A DNA stretch of 47,446 bases. It comes from Pseudomonas sp. PA15(2017). GTDB taxonomy: Bacteria; Pseudomonadota; Gammaproteobacteria; Pseudomonadales; Pseudomonadaceae. The position numbers were made by a program, and so were the translations under genes. This document shows positions 26,646-34,682 of this stretch, one piece after another. The first letter of the stretch is position 1. Every line of letters starts with the position of its first letter. Below the pieces are notes generated by a model. The model saw only the letters and a list, made by a program, of their open reading frames with translations, was not told the origin of the DNA and made no database searches. Where the stretch lies: positions 61,077 through 108,522 of the forward strand of contig NZ_MSXV01000055.1 in assembly GCF_001945395.1 (NCBI RefSeq), in the 5' to 3' direction.

Positions 26646-29021
26646 ATGACCCGCATGAAAGATTTCGCCCAACGTATCCTCGAACTGCGTAACGAACTGG
26701 ACGCGCACAACTACCGCTACTACGTGCTCGACGAGCCGAGCGTGCCCGACGTCGAGTACGATCGCCTGTTCCGCGAACTGCAGGCCCTCGAAGCCGAGCA
26801 CCCTGAACTGGTAACGCCCGATTCGCCGACCCAGCGCGTTGGCGGTGAGGCGCTCAGCGCCTTTGGCGAAGTGCGCCACGAAGTGCCCATGCTCAGCCTT
26901 GGCAACGCCTTCGAAGAGGACGACCTGCGGGCCTTCGACCGTAGCGTGCAGAATGGCCTCGGCGTGCAGGGCGGCGACCTGTTTGGCGGCGGTGCCGAGG
27001 TCGAATACAGCTGCGAGCCCAAGCTCGACGGCCTGGCGGTTAGCCTGCTGTACCGTGATGGCAAGCTGGTACGCGGCGCCACCCGGGGCGACGGTACCAC
27101 CGGCGAAGACATCAGTGTCAATGTGCGCACCATTCGCAACGTGCCGCTCAAGCTGCAGGGCAGTGGCTGGCCGGACGTGCTGGAAGTGCGCGGTGAGGTG
27201 TTCATGTCCCGCGCCGGATTCGAGCGTCTCAACGCTGCCCAGGCCGAGATCGGCGGCAAGACCTTTGCCAACCCGCGCAATGCCGCGGCCGGCAGCCTGC
27301 GCCAGCTGGATTCGAAGATCACCGCCAGCCGCCCGCTGGAATTCTGCTGCTACGGCCTTGGCCAGCACAGCGCCGAGCCAGCGCCGACCCAGGTCGGCAT
27401 GCTGCAGCGCCTGAAGACCTGGGGCATTCCCATCAGCCCCGAACTGAAGCTGGCCAAGGGCGTGGAAGACTGCCTGGCCTACTACCGCGACATCGGCGAG
27501 CGGCGCATGAGCCTGCCCTATGACATCGATGGCGTGGTGTTCAAGGTCAACAACATCGAAGACCAGCAGCAGCTTGGCTTTCGCGCCCGTACGCCGCACT
27601 GGGCCATCGCCCACAAGTTCCCCGCCATGGAAGAGCTCACCGAGCTGCTCGACGTAGAATTTCAGGTTGGCCGCACCGGCGCGGTCACGCCAGTCGCGCG
27701 GCTCAAACCCGTGAAGGTGGCAGGCGTGACGGTGTCCAACGCCACGCTGCACAACATGGACGAGGTGGCGCGCCTCGGGGTGATGATCGGCGACACGGTG
27801 ATCATCCGCCGCGCCGGTGACGTGATTCCCCAGGTGATGCAGGTGGTCACCGAGCGCCGTCCCGAGAACGCGCGCCCGGTCGCGGTGCCGGAGCATTGCC
27901 CGGTGTGCGGCTCGGCGGTGGAGCGCACCCAGCTGATCAAACGCAGCAAGGGCCGCGAAACGGTCAGCGAAGGCGCCGTGTATCGTTGCGTCGGCCGCCT
28001 GGCCTGCGCCGCCCAGCTCAAGCAGGCGATCATTCATTTCGTGTCGCGACGCGCCATGGACATCGAAGGCCTCGGCGAGAAGAGCGTCGAGCAGTTGGTG
28101 GACGAGGGCCTGGTCGGCTCGCCAGCCGACCTCTACACCCTCGAGTTCGAACAGATCGTCGGCCTCGAAGGCTTCGCCGAGGTATCCAGCCGCAAGCTGC
28201 TCGACGCCATCGCCGACAGCAAGCGTCCGAGCCTGGCGCGCTTCATCTACGCCCTTGGCATTCCCGATGTGGGTGAAGAGACCGCCAAGGTGCTGGCGCG
28301 CTCCCTCGGTTCGCTGGAGCGTGTGACCCGGGCATTGCCCGAAGTGCTGACCTACCTGCCGGACATCGGCCTGGAAGTGGCCCACGAGATCCACAGCTTC
28401 TTCGAGGATGCGCACAACCAGGCGGTGATCAAGCACCTGCTCGAACGCGGCCTGGAGCTGCAGGACCAGGGCGAGCTGGCGGCCGAATTCGCCGCCAGCA
28501 CCACGCTCGGTGGGTTGCTCGACAAGTTGAACATTCCGTTCGTGGCGGTCACTGGTGCGAAGAACCTGGCCGAGCGCTTCAAGACGCTGGAATCGGTGAT
28601 CACCGCCGACTGGCTCGACCTCAGCGCCATGAAAGGGCTCAACGAGAAAGCCAGGCAGTCGGTGCGCGAGTTCTTCGCCAGCGCTGAGAACGCCAGTCGC
28701 GCGCGAGCCATCGAGGCGCAACTGCGTGATTTCGGCATGCACTGGGAGAGTGAGAAGAAGGTCGTCGAAGGCCTGCCACTGGCCGGCCAGACCTGGGTGC
28801 TGACCGGCAGCCTGGAGGTGATGAGCCGTGATGTCGCCAAAGACAAGCTGGAAAGCCTGGGCGCCAAGGTGGCCGGCTCGGTATCGGCGAAAACCACCTG
28901 CGTAGTCGCCGGCCCCGGCGCCGGCTCGAAGCTGGCCAAAGCCACCGAGCTGAACATTCCGGTGCTTGATGAGCAGACGTTCATCGCCAAGCTGGGCGAT
29001 TACGGTATCGCTGCCGAGTAA
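26646..29021 (+). CDS. ligA: NAD-dependent DNA ligase
   Basis: 791 residues from 26646; a start nine bases later (MKDFAQRILELRNELD) is equally plausible. It seals nicks in replication and repair. Order: NAD-binding Ia domain (HNYRYYVLDEP), adenylation domain with catalytic lysine in KLDG (K126 from this start), OB fold, four-cysteine zinc finger (CPVCGSAVERT ... YRCVGRLACAAQ), helix-hairpin-helix repeats, and a C-terminal BRCT domain (about 715-790, LAGQTWVLTGSLEVMSRD). It is longer than E. coli LigA (671 residues) mainly through small insertions, which is usual in pseudomonads. Confidence 0.97.
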   Translation: MTRMKDFAQRILELRNELDAHNYRYYVLDEPSVPDVEYDRLFRELQALEAEHPELVTPDSPTQRVGGEALSAFGEVRHEVPMLSLGNAFEEDDLRAFDRSVQNGLGVQGGDLFGGGAEVEYSCEPKLDGLAVSLLYRDGKLVRGATRGDGTTGEDISVNVRTIRNVPLKLQGSGWPDVLEVRGEVFMSRAGFERLNAAQAEIGGKTFANPRNAAAGSLRQLDSKITASRPLEFCCYGLGQHSAEPAPTQVGMLQRLKTWGIPISPELKLAKGVEDCLAYYRDIGERRMSLPYDIDGVVFKVNNIEDQQQLGFRARTPHWAIAHKFPAMEELTELLDVEFQVGRTGAVTPVARLKPVKVAGVTVSNATLHNMDEVARLGVMIGDTVIIRRAGDVIPQVMQVVTERRPENARPVAVPEHCPVCGSAVERTQLIKRSKGRETVSEGAVYRCVGRLACAAQLKQAIIHFVSRRAMDIEGLGEKSVEQLVDEGLVGSPADLYTLEFEQIVGLEGFAEVSSRKLLDAIADSKRPSLARFIYALGIPDVGEETAKVLARSLGSLERVTRALPEVLTYLPDIGLEVAHEIHSFFEDAHNQAVIKHLLERGLELQDQGELAAEFAASTTLGGLLDKLNIPFVAVTGAKNLAERFKTLESVITADWLDLSAMKGLNEKARQSVREFFASAENASRARAIEAQLRDFGMHWESEKKVVEGLPLAGQTWVLTGSLEVMSRDVAKDKLESLGAKVAGSVSAKTTCVVAGPGAGSKLAKATELNIPVLDEQTFIAKLGDYGIAAE

Positions 29022-29023
29022 CG

Positions 29024-29078
29024 GCATAGCCGGCGCGGTATCTTTAGTGATCGAAGCACCGCAGATACGGCGCTATGC
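29024..29078. terminator. Imperfect palindrome after ligA
   Basis: GCATAGC (29024-29030) and GCTATGC (29072-29078) form the outer stem, with inner GTATC/GATAC pairing. It lies just after the ligA stop and may work as a factor-independent end or 3' stabiliser. There is no clear T-run. Confidence 0.45.
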
Positions 29079-29102
29079 GAACTGATCCGTCATGCCCGGC
29101 CT

Positions 29103-29149
29103 GTGGGAGTGCGCATGTGCGCGAAATCACGGGCATGGCCCGTTCCCAC
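29103..29149. repeat. REP-like GTGGGAG hairpin without the 63-nt tail
   Basis: Arms GTGGGAGTGCGCATG and CATGGCCCGTTCCCAC enclose GCGCGAAATCACGGG. It is the same family as the hairpins at 105 and 18874 but lacks the conserved tail. Confidence 0.75.
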
Positions 29150-29163
29150 GGATAGTCCAGCGC

Positions 29164-29230
29164 GTAGCCCGGGTCGAGCGCCGCGACACCCGGGATTTCC
29201 TGGGTTTCGCTGCGCTCAGCGCCAGGCTAC
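29164..29230. repeat. Long imperfect palindrome (GTAGCC...GGCTAC)
   Basis: GTAGCCCGGGTCGAGCG faces CGCTCAGCGCCAGGCTAC, with inner ACCCGGG/CCTGGGT pairing. It shares its building blocks with 18757-18823 in permuted order. It lies between the convergent ligA and OPT genes, likely a shared transcript end. Confidence 0.7.
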
Positions 29231-29281
29231 GAGGTCAGCGTGGCTACAACCCATCAGCCATGGCTCATCAATAATCCGTTC

Positions 29282-30994
29282 TCAACCGCCCGCCACCATC
29301 ATCCAGAACGAGGTCCCGACCCCGACGATGCTTTCCCCGGCTACCAGCCCAGCCGCGGCGGCAATGGTGAAGCGCTCGCCGAGGCTACGCCAGCCTGACT
29401 GAAACACCCAGGCGAGCAGGGCGCCGATCGCCATCATCAACGAGATCGACGCCGGGATGATGAACGCCAGGCCAAAGGCCGCCGAGCTCGGCAGCAGTCG
29501 GGCAAAGGTCGACTGCACGGGCAGGCTTGCTTCCAGCACGCCGAACACCATGCCGCACAAGGCGCCCGCCAGCATGGCCCAGCGAATGCTCACGTCGAGA
29601 GAATCGAGGCCATAACCCAGCACTTCGGCGACCGCTTTCCAGGTGGCGACGGCGGGCGCCGGCCATTGTTGGGTGATCAGCATCCCCTGTGGGTCTGGAA
29701 TCAGGATTTGATAGACCAGCACGCCGACGATGCTGCCGACGAGAATGCCCAGGCATTGGGCGATCAATTGGTTGTAGGGCTTGGCGCCGATGGCGTGGCC
29801 TACTCGGAAGTCGTTGAGCAGGTCGGTGCACTGGCCGGCGGCGCCGCCGGCGGTGTTGGCGGCCATCAGGTTGACGCTGACCTGCCCTGGCGCGATCACC
29901 CCGAACGTCAGCTGCGACAGCTGCCCGGTGGCGCCAATCGGCGGAATACCGGTCGCCCCGACCACCCGCGCGGCCATGCAGGCGAGGGCCACCGCCAGCG
30001 GCACGCTGAGCAGCGCCATCAGTGGGTCGATGTCGAACAGCAGCACCTGCAGGGTCAGTACCAGCAAGGAAGCCAGAACCAGCATCAGCAGCGGCAATTT
30101 GGCAGGCCTCTGCCGGTGCGTTTCGCCAGTAGCACGGGCGATGCGCCGGCTCGCCGCGAAGCGTATCGCCAGTGAGGTCAGGGTGGCGCAGACCAGCAGG
30201 GTCACGCCGGGCCACAGCAGCCATTCCACCAGCAGGGCGAACTGCGGGCCGCCGGCACCGTCGGCAAGCGCGACCAAGCCACTGCTCAGCAACCACGGCG
30301 CCAGGCCGCCCCAGGCGATCAGGGCACCGAGCAGCAGCGACAGGCCGACGCGGATGCCGATGATGCCGCCAAAGCCGATCAACAGCGGCGACGGGTCGAG
30401 GTTGAAGGTCAGCCGTTCCAGCTGCGCACTGGGCGACCAGCGCGGCAGGCTGTAGAGGAAGGTATCGGCCCATTTCACCAGCCCGCCGAGCAACGCGGCC
30501 GCGCCGAGCACGCAAAGGCGCTGCAGCGCATCGCGGCCATGGTTGTAGACCTGCTGCATGGTTTCCAGGGTGGCGACCGCCTCGGGGAAGCGCAGGCGAG
30601 TGTCCTCGACCATGCTGCGGCGCAGGTACCAGGCCACCCAGATCCCCAGAAAGCTCACCGAGAATACCCAGGCCACCAACGGCAGGGTGGGCAGCTGGTG
30701 CCCGGTCAGCAGGGTGTAGGCCGGTATGGGCGCCACCAGGCCGCCGGAAATGATCGAGGCGGCAGCCGACGCAGTGGTCTGGTTGATGTTGCTTTCGCGC
30801 ATGCTCCAGGCGGTACCCAGGCGCCAGCGCAGCAGGCTTTGCCAGATGCCGTAACTGACCAGCAAGGCGATGATCGACATGTTGAACGACCAGCCGATCT
30901 TCAGGCCCGAATAGATGTTCGACGGCGTCAGCAGGGCGCCGAGCAGCACACCGGAAAACAGCGCGCGGAAGGTGAGTTCGCGGTCGGCGAGCAT
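29282..30994 (-). CDS. OPT-family oligopeptide/metal-chelate transporter
   Basis: 570 residues with about 14-16 hydrophobic helices, typical of the smaller bacterial OPT proteins. Family-like stretches are TFRALFSGVLLGALLTPSNI, YSGLKIGWSFNMS, IGFGGIIGIRVG-like glycine motifs and AANTAGGAAGQCTDLLNDF. OPT members import small peptides or iron chelates with protons. The substrate here is unknown. The ATG at 30994 starts MLADRELTFRALFSG. Monocistronic; the stop is about 50 nt from a palindromic repeat. Confidence 0.88.
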   Translation of the reverse strand: MLADRELTFRALFSGVLLGALLTPSNIYSGLKIGWSFNMSIIALLVSYGIWQSLLRWRLGTAWSMRESNINQTTASAAASIISGGLVAPIPAYTLLTGHQLPTLPLVAWVFSVSFLGIWVAWYLRRSMVEDTRLRFPEAVATLETMQQVYNHGRDALQRLCVLGAAALLGGLVKWADTFLYSLPRWSPSAQLERLTFNLDPSPLLIGFGGIIGIRVGLSLLLGALIAWGGLAPWLLSSGLVALADGAGGPQFALLVEWLLWPGVTLLVCATLTSLAIRFAASRRIARATGETHRQRPAKLPLLMLVLASLLVLTLQVLLFDIDPLMALLSVPLAVALACMAARVVGATGIPPIGATGQLSQLTFGVIAPGQVSVNLMAANTAGGAAGQCTDLLNDFRVGHAIGAKPYNQLIAQCLGILVGSIVGVLVYQILIPDPQGMLITQQWPAPAVATWKAVAEVLGYGLDSLDVSIRWAMLAGALCGMVFGVLEASLPVQSTFARLLPSSAAFGLAFIIPASISLMMAIGALLAWVFQSGWRSLGERFTIAAAAGLVAGESIVGVGTSFWMMVAGG

Positions 30995-31084
30995 GGTGAG
31001 CCTGCATCTGACGAATGTCGTCGTTTGAGGCGGCCAGTGGGCGGGGGTTCAGTCTTAAGCGGGGGAGGTGCTGCGGTTGGAGCA

Positions 31085-31106
31085 GCGGGGCGCTTCAGCG
31101 CCCCGC
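31085..31106 (-). terminator. GC-rich hairpin after the HU gene
   Basis: A perfect 9-bp stem GCGGGGCGC/GCGCCCCGC with loop TTCA (TGAA on the transcribed strand), 8 nt after the HU stop. No T-run follows on the minus strand, so it may act as a weak terminator or stabiliser. Confidence 0.6.
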
Positions 31107-31113
31107 CGTTGGA

Positions 31114-31392
31114 TCAGTTGACCGCGTCGGTCAGGGCCTTGGCCGGTACGAACTTCACGACCTTCTTGGCAGCGATTTCGATGGCCTTGCCGGTCTGCGG
31201 GTTACGACCGGTGCGAGCTGGGCGCTCGCTGACCTTGAGTTTGCCGATACCCGGCAGGGTGATTTCACCACCATTTTCCAATGCGTCGCTGACGATCTCG
31301 CTCAGCTGGTCGAGTGCCGCACGGACGGTGGTCTTCGGCGTGTCGATGGCTTCTGCGATGTCACCGATCAATTGGTCTTTGGTAATGGCCAT
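31114..31392 (-). CDS. HU-family DNA-binding protein
   Basis: 92 residues from the ATG at 31392 (MAITKDQLIGDIAEAIDTPK), preceded by AAGGAGC. The fold and signature are those of HU: GEITLPGIGKLKVSERPARTGRNPQTGKAIEIAAKKVVKF, whose central arm RTGRNPQTG carries the DNA-intercalating proline. It is a nucleoid protein that bends DNA non-specifically. It differs from a typical hupB in details of the first 40 residues, so it may be one of several HU paralogues; I give no symbol. Confidence 0.92.
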   Translation of the reverse strand: MAITKDQLIGDIAEAIDTPKTTVRAALDQLSEIVSDALENGGEITLPGIGKLKVSERPARTGRNPQTGKAIEIAAKKVVKFVPAKALTDAVN

Positions 31393-31428
31393 GTGCTTGC
31401 TCCTTGGGGATGAAAAGTCTGGCGCCAA

Positions 31429-31838
31429 ATGACGCCGCTACTCAGAGATGATCGATCCAGGCGGTTCTGCCCGATCGGTCAGGCTTCATTGTGACCTACC
31501 TGTAGCCGGTTAATTCCCGTCACGGTGCTCAATTGCGGGCATTTACAGCCGTTTGGTGCGGGCGGTCACGGCGTTCGGGATGCCAAACCTGCGGGCGGTT
31601 GGTCGGGCTGTCACTGCGATCTTGGAACCGCTGCTTCGCTTCGGGCATGGAAAAGCGTTGCTTGTCGATCACCATGCCTGCGCGAAACGAGATGGCACTA
31701 GCGGAGTTCGGTGCAATCATCAGCGATCTCCAGCAGCCCGGCCCAGGTCACGCGGGGATGGCGGCAAACCGCGCCGTCTCGTGACCTGATGCGAAGGTGC
31801 AGTTGGACTCGCATCTGCACGCTAAGTGCTTGAAGCAG
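31429..31838. other. Gene-free region between HU and the SRP RNA promoter
   Basis: About 410 bp. It must contain the HU promoter (minus strand). Open frames such as 31533-31784 have no recognisable family and poor start context. I see no repeat or further RNA gene. Confidence 0.5.
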
Positions 31839-31866
31839 TTGTAAGTTCGGCACAAGCCGGTACAAT
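31839..31866 (+). promoter_or_regulatory. Promoter of the 4.5S RNA gene
   Basis: TTGTAA (31839-31844) and TACAAT (31861-31866) are 16 bp apart, with transcription expected about 25-30 nt before the mature RNA. The spacing and position fit a sigma-70 promoter. Confidence 0.7.
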
Positions 31867-31901
31867 GGCGCCGGCTCACTGCATGGTGAGCCGCGTTATG
31901 G

Positions 31902-32010
31902 TGGTCCTGCCGGTCCCCCCGCAACGATTACCCGTGAACCTGGTCAGATCCGGAAGGAAGCAGCCACAGCGGGAACATTGTGTGCCGGGGTGTGGCTGGC
32001 AGGATCGCCT
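31902..32010 (+). ncRNA. ffs: Signal recognition particle 4.5S RNA
   Basis: The conserved domain IV is plain: GGTCAGATCCGGAAGGAAGCAGCC, written here in two parts as GGTCAGATCCGG and AAGGAAGCAGCC (31951-31974), with the GGAA tetraloop and the asymmetric loop that binds Ffh. The partner strand GTGTGCCGGGGTGT follows. The ends pair as GTGGTCCTGCC (31901-31911) with GGCAGGATCGCC (31998-32009). The length is about 110 nt, as in other gammaproteobacteria. With Ffh it delivers nascent membrane proteins to FtsY. Exact ends are estimated from the terminal helix. Confidence 0.95.
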
Positions 32011-32136
32011 CCATCTCCAGACCCGTTCGGGTCAATCATTTCGCAAATACAGCCTCGGCGCTCGGTGTCTACCGCAGCGGCGTCTTCTGCTGTCCGTCGT
32101 TTCTGCTCCGGGTAAGCGATCTGTCGTTTTGGCCAT

Positions 32137-32162
32137 GAAAAAGCCCGTCGCAGGGACGGGCA
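32137..32162 (-). terminator. Terminator of the porin/TTT operon
   Basis: Read on the minus strand, GCCCGTC and GACGGGC form a 7-bp stem with a 5-nt loop, followed by TTTTT. It lies 30 nt past the porin stop codon. Confidence 0.85.
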
Positions 32163-32191
32163 AAGGGTGACACTGGAGAGGTGGCGCTGAC

Positions 32192-33481
32192 TCAGAGAAT
32201 CGACAGCGGGTAGTTGAAGATCAGGCGGTTCTCGTCGAACTCGTTGTTGCTGTAGTCGCGGCGGATGCTCGCGTTACGCCAGCGCACGCTCAGGTTCTTG
32301 AAGGCGCCGTCCTGGATGACGTAGGCCAACTCGGTCTCGCGGCCCCACTCCTTGCCATCGTCGGTTGCAGCGGTGTGCACGTTGCTGCCGCTGATGTAGC
32401 GGTTCATCAGGGTCAGGCCCGGGATACCGATGCCGGCGAAGTTGAAGTCGTGGCGTACCTGCCAGGATTTCTCCTTGGCGTTGTCGTAGGACGAGTTGTA
32501 GCTGTCGTTGGCCAGGGTGCCGCCACTGGTACCGTTGACGCGCATCCAGCCGGTGTCGCCGGTAACCTTCTGCAGGCCGACATAGAAGGTATTGCTGCCG
32601 TACTTGGCGGAGAACAGGCCCGAGTAGGTCTTGTTGTCCAGCTTGCCGGCGCGCGCGGAGCCGTCGTCTTCACCCTGGAAATAGCCGAGGTTGGCGCCCA
32701 GGGTCCAGTCGCCGATGGGCTGGCTGTGGGTCAGTTGTAGGTACTGCTGCTCGTAGACGTCCCTCAGCTCGGCGCCCCACAGGCCGATCATGGTGCGGTC
32801 GCCGTTGAACTTGTACTCGCCGCCGACGAAGTTGAAACGGTTGGAGTCATTGGCTGCACTGTTGCCGCCCAGGAACATGTTTTCCATGCTGGCGTTGTTG
32901 CGTTCGCTGTTCTGGCGGAACTGGCCGCCGTACAGCGTCAGACCGGCGATTTCGTTGGAGGTGACCTGGGCACCTTCGAACGTTTGTGGCAGCGAGCGGC
33001 CATCGTCGGCACGCAGGATCGGCAGCACCGGCATCCACTCACCAATCTTCAGTTCGGTCTTGGAGATCCTGGCCTTGACAGCCAGTGCCAGGCGACCGTA
33101 GTCGTCAGCCGGGCGGCCGTCGTCATGGCGCGGCAGTAGACCGGTGCCGTAGGTGCCGCGACCACCGTCGAGCTTGAGCGAAAGCATGCCCAGCGCATCG
33201 ACACCGAAGCCGACCACGCCCGGCGTGTAACCGGAGCGGGTATCGAGAATGAAGCTCTGGGTCCATTCCTCGGCCTTGCTCTGCGGCGCCGCCGCGCTTG
33301 GGCCTTCGGGGTTGGTGAAGTTGCGGTTGATGTAGAAGTTGCGCAGGTTCAGCGACACCTTGGCGTCGTCGACGAAGCCCTCGGCGTGGGCGCCCATCGG
33401 CAGGGCGAGAGCAACGCCGAGCGCGAGCAGCGAAGGAGTGAGCAAGCAGCGGCTGCGAACTGCGATTTCGATCGGTTTCAT
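32192..33481 (-). CDS. OprD-family outer-membrane porin
   Basis: 429 residues from the ATG at 33481 (MKPIEIAVRSR), supported by AAGGAAA. The signal peptide is cut at AHA-EG. The mature protein starts GFVDDAKVSLNLRNFYINRNF, as OprD/Opd porins do, and continues with SKAEEWTQSFILDTRSGYT, GVGFDALG-like and GGTYG segments. The C-terminal strand is typical of an 18-strand barrel. The family takes up basic amino acids (OccD) or aromatic/carboxylic acids (OccK). Being last in the TTT operon favours an organic acid, perhaps hydroaromatic; that is inference. Confidence 0.92.
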   Translation of the reverse strand: MKPIEIAVRSRCLLTPSLLALGVALALPMGAHAEGFVDDAKVSLNLRNFYINRNFTNPEGPSAAAPQSKAEEWTQSFILDTRSGYTPGVVGFGVDALGMLSLKLDGGRGTYGTGLLPRHDDGRPADDYGRLALAVKARISKTELKIGEWMPVLPILRADDGRSLPQTFEGAQVTSNEIAGLTLYGGQFRQNSERNNASMENMFLGGNSAANDSNRFNFVGGEYKFNGDRTMIGLWGAELRDVYEQQYLQLTHSQPIGDWTLGANLGYFQGEDDGSARAGKLDNKTYSGLFSAKYGSNTFYVGLQKVTGDTGWMRVNGTSGGTLANDSYNSSYDNAKEKSWQVRHDFNFAGIGIPGLTLMNRYISGSNVHTAATDDGKEWGRETELAYVIQDGAFKNLSVRWRNASIRRDYSNNEFDENRLIFNYPLSIL

Positions 33482-33618
33482 GACGATTTTCCTTTTCTCA
33501 GGACGCACGAGTCCTGCCGCCTGGGCGGAAGCGTTTTCTGTCATCGATTGGTGGAGTTGGCCCGACTGGGCGCTCCGTTACAGCACAGGCTGGGCAGTTT
33601 GCCTGCCCAGCCGGGTTA

Positions 33619-34620
33619 TCAGGGTTGCTCGATACCGACGCTGTCCGGCGAAATCTCGATGGCCTTGGCCTTGTACATCGACCAGGCGGTGACCGACTGC
33701 CAGCGCTTGAGGAATTGCTCGGCTTCGCCGCCATCGAGGTTCAGGCTCTGCGCGCCGTAGTTCTTCAGGAAGCCCTGGAACTCTTCATTGGCCACGGCCT
33801 TGGAGTAGGCCTCGACCAGCTTCTGCTTGATGTCGTCCGGGGTGTCCTTGTGCACGAAAGCGCCCCAGAACGGGCCCCATGGCAGGTATTCACCGATGTC
33901 CGGCAGGGCCTTGGTGATCGGCTCGACGCCCGGCAGCTCCGGCACTTCCTCGGCGGCCATTACGGCCAGTGCCTTGAGCTTGCCGGAGCGCACCAGTTCC
34001 TGGGCGGCAGCCAGGCTCAGCGGCATGAAGTCGATGTGCTTGCCCATCAGCGCGGTGATGCCCGGACCGTCGCCGCCGAAAGTCACTTCGCGTACCTTCA
34101 GCTCGCCGACGGCATTGACCATGGCATGTACGGTGCTCGGCAAACCGCCAGCGCCGGTGGAGCCCATGCGCAGGGTGTCGGGTTTCTCCTTGGCGGCAGC
34201 CAGCAGCTCGGCCATGGAGTTGAACGGGCTGTCGGCGTTGGTGGCGATCACCACCACGTTCTGGCCAATGATGTTGACCGGGTAGAAGTCGCTGTAGTCG
34301 AACTTGGCCAGACCGAGCACCGGATACAGCTGCGGGTTCTCGGCGCCGAGCAGCAGGGTATAGCCGTTGGGTTTCTGCTGCATCACGTAGCTGCTGCCGA
34401 TCACGGCGGTGCCGCCGGGGCGGTTGTTGAGGATCAGTTTGGTGCCCAGCTCCTTCTCGACATAGGGCACCAGGCTGCGCATCACGTTGTCGGTGGCACC
34501 GCCAGCGCCCCAGGGAATCACCGCCTGGATGCTGCGCTCCGGGTAGTCGGCATGGGCGGGCAGGGCGAGCGTCAGTGCACTAAGGGAAAATGCGACGCCG
34601 GTAAGTAGTTGCTTGAGCAT
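33619..34620 (-). CDS. Tripartite tricarboxylate-type transporter, periplasmic binding protein (TctC/Bug family)
   Basis: 333 residues from the ATG at 34620 (MLKQLLTGVAFSLSALTL); the signal peptide is cut at AHA-DY. Family motifs are YPERSIQAVIPWGAGGATDNVMR, NRPGGTAVIGSSYV and GSTGAGGLPSTVHAM. Bug-family proteins bind carboxylated small molecules through two water-mediated beta-strand loops. The ligand is not readable; quinate, shikimate or a related acid is suggested by the shared operator upstream of this operon. It follows tctA by 62 nt and precedes the porin by 137 nt. Confidence 0.92.
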   Translation of the reverse strand: MLKQLLTGVAFSLSALTLALPAHADYPERSIQAVIPWGAGGATDNVMRSLVPYVEKELGTKLILNNRPGGTAVIGSSYVMQQKPNGYTLLLGAENPQLYPVLGLAKFDYSDFYPVNIIGQNVVVIATNADSPFNSMAELLAAAKEKPDTLRMGSTGAGGLPSTVHAMVNAVGELKVREVTFGGDGPGITALMGKHIDFMPLSLAAAQELVRSGKLKALAVMAAEEVPELPGVEPITKALPDIGEYLPWGPFWGAFVHKDTPDDIKQKLVEAYSKAVANEEFQGFLKNYGAQSLNLDGGEAEQFLKRWQSVTAWSMYKAKAIEISPDSVGIEQP

Positions 34621-34682
34621 GTTGGAGACTCTCCATTGGTTGTTTTTATATATCCGTTTCCGGGCATGCGTGACGCGGTGTA

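Noticed and set aside
26583..29027. An 814-codon open frame antisense to ligA
   Set aside because: Same shadow effect; ligA is unmistakable.
31533..31784. An 83-codon frame between HU and the SRP RNA
   Set aside because: No ribosome-binding site of note and no family resemblance.
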